A stretch of 15,346 nucleotides of DNA from an uncultured Clostridia bacterium (GTDB lineage Bacteria; Bacillota; Clostridia; Christensenellales; CAG-138). Shown piece after piece: positions 14,105 through 15,346 of the stretch. The stretch spans positions 1-15,346 of the forward strand of contig CALGGM010000083.1 of assembly GCA_937915925.1 (NCBI GenBank), given 5' to 3'. Numbering within the stretch: the first letter of the stretch is position 1; every line of letters begins with the position of its first letter. A program made the translations under genes and the position numbers. A model generated the notes under the pieces. The model searched no databases, was not told the DNA's origin, and was given only the letters and a program-made list of their open reading frames with translations.

Positions 14105-14837
14105 ATACCGTGCCGAGCTTGATCGCATCGACGACGCGATCGTCGGATTGTTCTGCGAACGGATGCAGACTGTAAAGGAGATCGGCGCATATAAGCGGCT
14201 GAATCATATGGATGCGCTCGACCGAGACCGCGAGCGCGATCTGCTGGCGCGCCTCGACGCGCAGGTTTCCGAGGATCAGCGCGGCGCGGTGCATGCGCTG
14301 TATCGCGCCATCCTTTCGATCAGCAAGGCGCAGCAGCGTTTCACAAACACGAACCTCGTTCTGATCGGCATGCCCGGCTCCGGCAAGACGAGCGTTGCGC
14401 GTCATCTCTCCGCGCTGCTCTCCCGCCCGATCGCCTCGACCGACGAAGCGGTCGAAGCGCGCATCGGCACGACGATCGAAGCGCTGTTTCAAGCGCAGGG
14501 CGAAGCGGCGTTCCGCGCGATCGAAACCGAGGTTGTAAAGGAGCTGTCCTCGGTGTGGGGCAGCATCATCGCGACGGGCGGCGGAACGGTCCTCTCTGAG
14601 GAAAACCGCAGGATCCTTCGCGAGAACAGCCGCATCTATTATATTAAAAGACCGCTCGATACGCTGGACAGAACCGGGCGTCCGCTCTCGCAGGGCGATG
14701 GCGCTTTAGAGCGTCTGTACGCCGAACGGCACGCGCTGTATGAATCCTTCTGCGACGTACAGCTCGACGGCGACGACGATTTCCTTGTCACAGCAAACCG
14801 CGTCGCCGAGGAGTTCCGTTCGCATTTTACATTATAA
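14094..14837 (+). CDS. Chorismate mutase (AroQ type)-shikimate kinase fusion
   Basis: A 247-residue two-domain protein. Residues ~1-82 are an AroQ-type chorismate mutase: KYRAELDRIDDAIVGLFCER, EIGAYKRL and DRDRERDLL carry the expected Arg, Lys, Asp and Arg pattern. Residues ~86-247 are shikimate kinase: P-loop GMPGSGKTS (92-100), TDEAVEARIG (116-125), GEAAFRAIE (136-144) with the shikimate-binding Arg141, ATGGGTV (160-166), lid RTGRPLS (193-199) and ERHALYE. It would phosphorylate shikimate and convert chorismate to prephenate, the first and last steps handled by this operon. The first Asp of the kinase DxD motif is Ser115 (STD instead of DTD). I chose ATG 14094: GGAGG at 14083-14087 lies six bases upstream, and the longer frame from 14061 lies within aroC. 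It overlaps aroC by 11 bases. Confidence 0.92.
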   Translation: MLNKYRAELDRIDDAIVGLFCERMQTVKEIGAYKRLNHMDALDRDRERDLLARLDAQVSEDQRGAVHALYRAILSISKAQQRFTNTNLVLIGMPGSGKTSVARHLSALLSRPIASTDEAVEARIGTTIEALFQAQGEAAFRAIETEVVKELSSVWGSIIATGGGTVLSEENRRILRENSRIYYIKRPLDTLDRTGRPLSQGDGALERLYAERHALYESFCDVQLDGDDDFLVTANRVAEEFRSHFTL

Positions 14838-15053
14838 CAGGATCATGCATCATCTCTCTTTAATGTCATCGAAAGAAGCGCGGCTTCGTCAAGCGCGTTT
14901 CCATAGGCGTCGTGTACAATTCACGAACTACCCGTGAAAACGTGTGGTTTGTTTTTGGCTATAAGCCCTTGTTGCCAACTCGCGCCTAAAGACACTGCTT
15001 GCACGTTGTCCAAGCTCTCTGTTTCTCCTTACTTTTCGCCCCTATAGGGGCTC
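14838..15053. mobile_element. Right-end region of an IS200/IS605-like element remnant
   Basis: This is the noncoding stretch between the operon end and the tnpA fragment. It contains short hairpins: TTCACG/CGTGAA at 14920-14925 and 14933-14938, GGCT/AGCC around 14957-14967, and the palindrome GCCCCTATAGGGGC at 15038-15051 just past the tnpA stop. Subterminal hairpins after tnpA are typical of IS200/IS605 ends, which lack inverted terminal repeats. The exact boundary is not determined. No convincing terminator for the aro operon was seen here. Confidence 0.5.
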
Positions 15054-15194
15054 TTAACGTTTAAACGGATCTTTGTATTCCTTTACACGCAGCTTATCCA
15101 CCGCTATACCGTTATTCTCTTGATTCTGTATGTACTTCCTAATCGTGGCTTCGTTTAATCCTACTGTTGACACGTAGTAACCCTTCGCTTCTAT
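15054..15194 (-). pseudogene. tnpA: C-terminal fragment of IS200/IS605-family transposase TnpA
   Basis: The minus-strand frame ends AKGYYVSTVGLNEATIRKY, then IQNQ and KEYKDPFKR before TAA 15056-15054. This matches the C-terminal end of Y1 (HUH) transposases of IS200/IS605, which commonly end with a YIQNQ helix and a KEY.DPF tail. Only about 45 codons are recognisable. The N-terminal HUH motif is absent, and the codons upstream (15195-15326, read as SDERAQGRPFFLLRLQ and so on) do not resemble the family. It is therefore a truncated, inactive copy. Confidence 0.75.
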
Positions 15195-15231
15195 CGGAAG
15201 TGAGGCTTTTTGTGTAGAACTTCTTGTCTCG

Positions 15232-15248
15232 CACCCGCGTAGCGGGTG
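15232..15248. repeat. Short hairpin CACCCGC-GTA-GCGGGTG followed by T-run
   Basis: A seven-base perfect stem with three-base loop, then GTTTTTTG on the plus strand. It could end plus-strand transcription (it is the first terminator-like hairpin after the aro operon), or be part of the decayed IS200/IS605 element's structured end. Confidence 0.5.
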
Positions 15249-15293
15249 GTTTTTTGTTTCGCTTCGCTCAACGGTCTGAAGACGTAATAGAAA

Positions 15294-15317
15294 GAAAGGG
15301 CGTCCTTGCGCCCTTTC
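15294..15317. repeat. Hairpin GAAAGGGCG / CGCCCTTTC
   Basis: A nine-base perfect stem (15294-15302 with 15309-15317) around a six-base loop TCCTTG. It lies outside any supported gene, upstream of the tnpA remnant on its strand. It could be a left-end structure of the insertion sequence or a terminator of a gene beyond the right edge. The remaining bases to 15346 show nothing recognisable. Confidence 0.45.
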
Positions 15318-15346
15318 ATCCGACAAGTATTCATTTGAATCATCTC

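Noticed and set aside
14875..14887. Hairpin GAAGC-GCG-GCTTC as terminator of the aro operon
   Set aside because: Stem of only five bases and no T-run after it.
15195..15326. N-terminal part of the minus-strand frame ending in the tnpA fragment
   Set aside because: It spans two hairpins, does not resemble transposases and appears open by chance.

Overview
The window reads as a chromosomal segment of a fairly GC-rich member of the Bacillota, most likely an uncultured gut-type clostridial lineage. The reasons are the Shine-Dalgarno-led genes, the lipoprotein signal peptides with short lipoboxes, a SAM-I (S-box) riboswitch ahead of metK, a TctCBA transporter whose binding protein is a lipoprotein, and a chorismate mutase-shikimate kinase fusion. 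No rRNA, tRNA, CRISPR array or phage gene was seen.

Layout. (1) Positions 1-3152, minus strand: a two-gene unit for exported proteins, namely a lipoprotein M3-type metallopeptidase followed by a secreted PIG-L-like protein whose metal-binding motifs are lost. The second gene has a Pro/Thr/Glu-rich tail and runs off the left edge. (2) 3250-5655, plus strand: a cell-wall precursor unit, ddl then murF. Ddl makes D-Ala-D-Ala and MurF attaches it to the UDP-MurNAc-tripeptide; a good sigma-A-type promoter precedes ddl. (3) 5790-7325, plus strand: a lower-GC accessory trio of a small two-helix membrane protein with an apparent ACG start codon, a TetR-type regulator and a polytopic membrane protein. 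It ends in a hairpin terminator shared with the convergent metK. (4) 7401-8966, minus strand: metK, its long leader with a SAM-I aptamer, a nested inverted-repeat structure between aptamer and gene, and its promoter. (5) 8954-14837, plus strand: a tightly packed six-gene operon, tctC-tctB-tctA-aroA-aroC-aroQ/K, whose promoter is interleaved with that of metK. (6) 14838-15346: a decayed IS200/IS605-type insertion sequence with the last ~45 codons of tnpA on the minus strand and several hairpins.

How the genes work together. The most interesting region is the tct-aro operon. Its three aro genes, one a fusion, encode exactly the steps from shikimate to prephenate: shikimate kinase, EPSP synthase, chorismate synthase and chorismate mutase. 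None of the upstream shikimate-pathway enzymes is here. The genes are joined to a complete tripartite tricarboxylate-type (TctCBA) carboxylate uptake system by 4- to 11-base overlaps, apart from a 7-base gap between tctB and tctA. This suggests, without proving it, a module that imports shikimate or a related carboxylate and turns it into aromatic amino acid precursors.

Several stretches have long open frames on the strand opposite a real gene (for example opposite ddl, metK, the PIG-L-like gene and tctC). These follow from GC-rich codon use and are left out.
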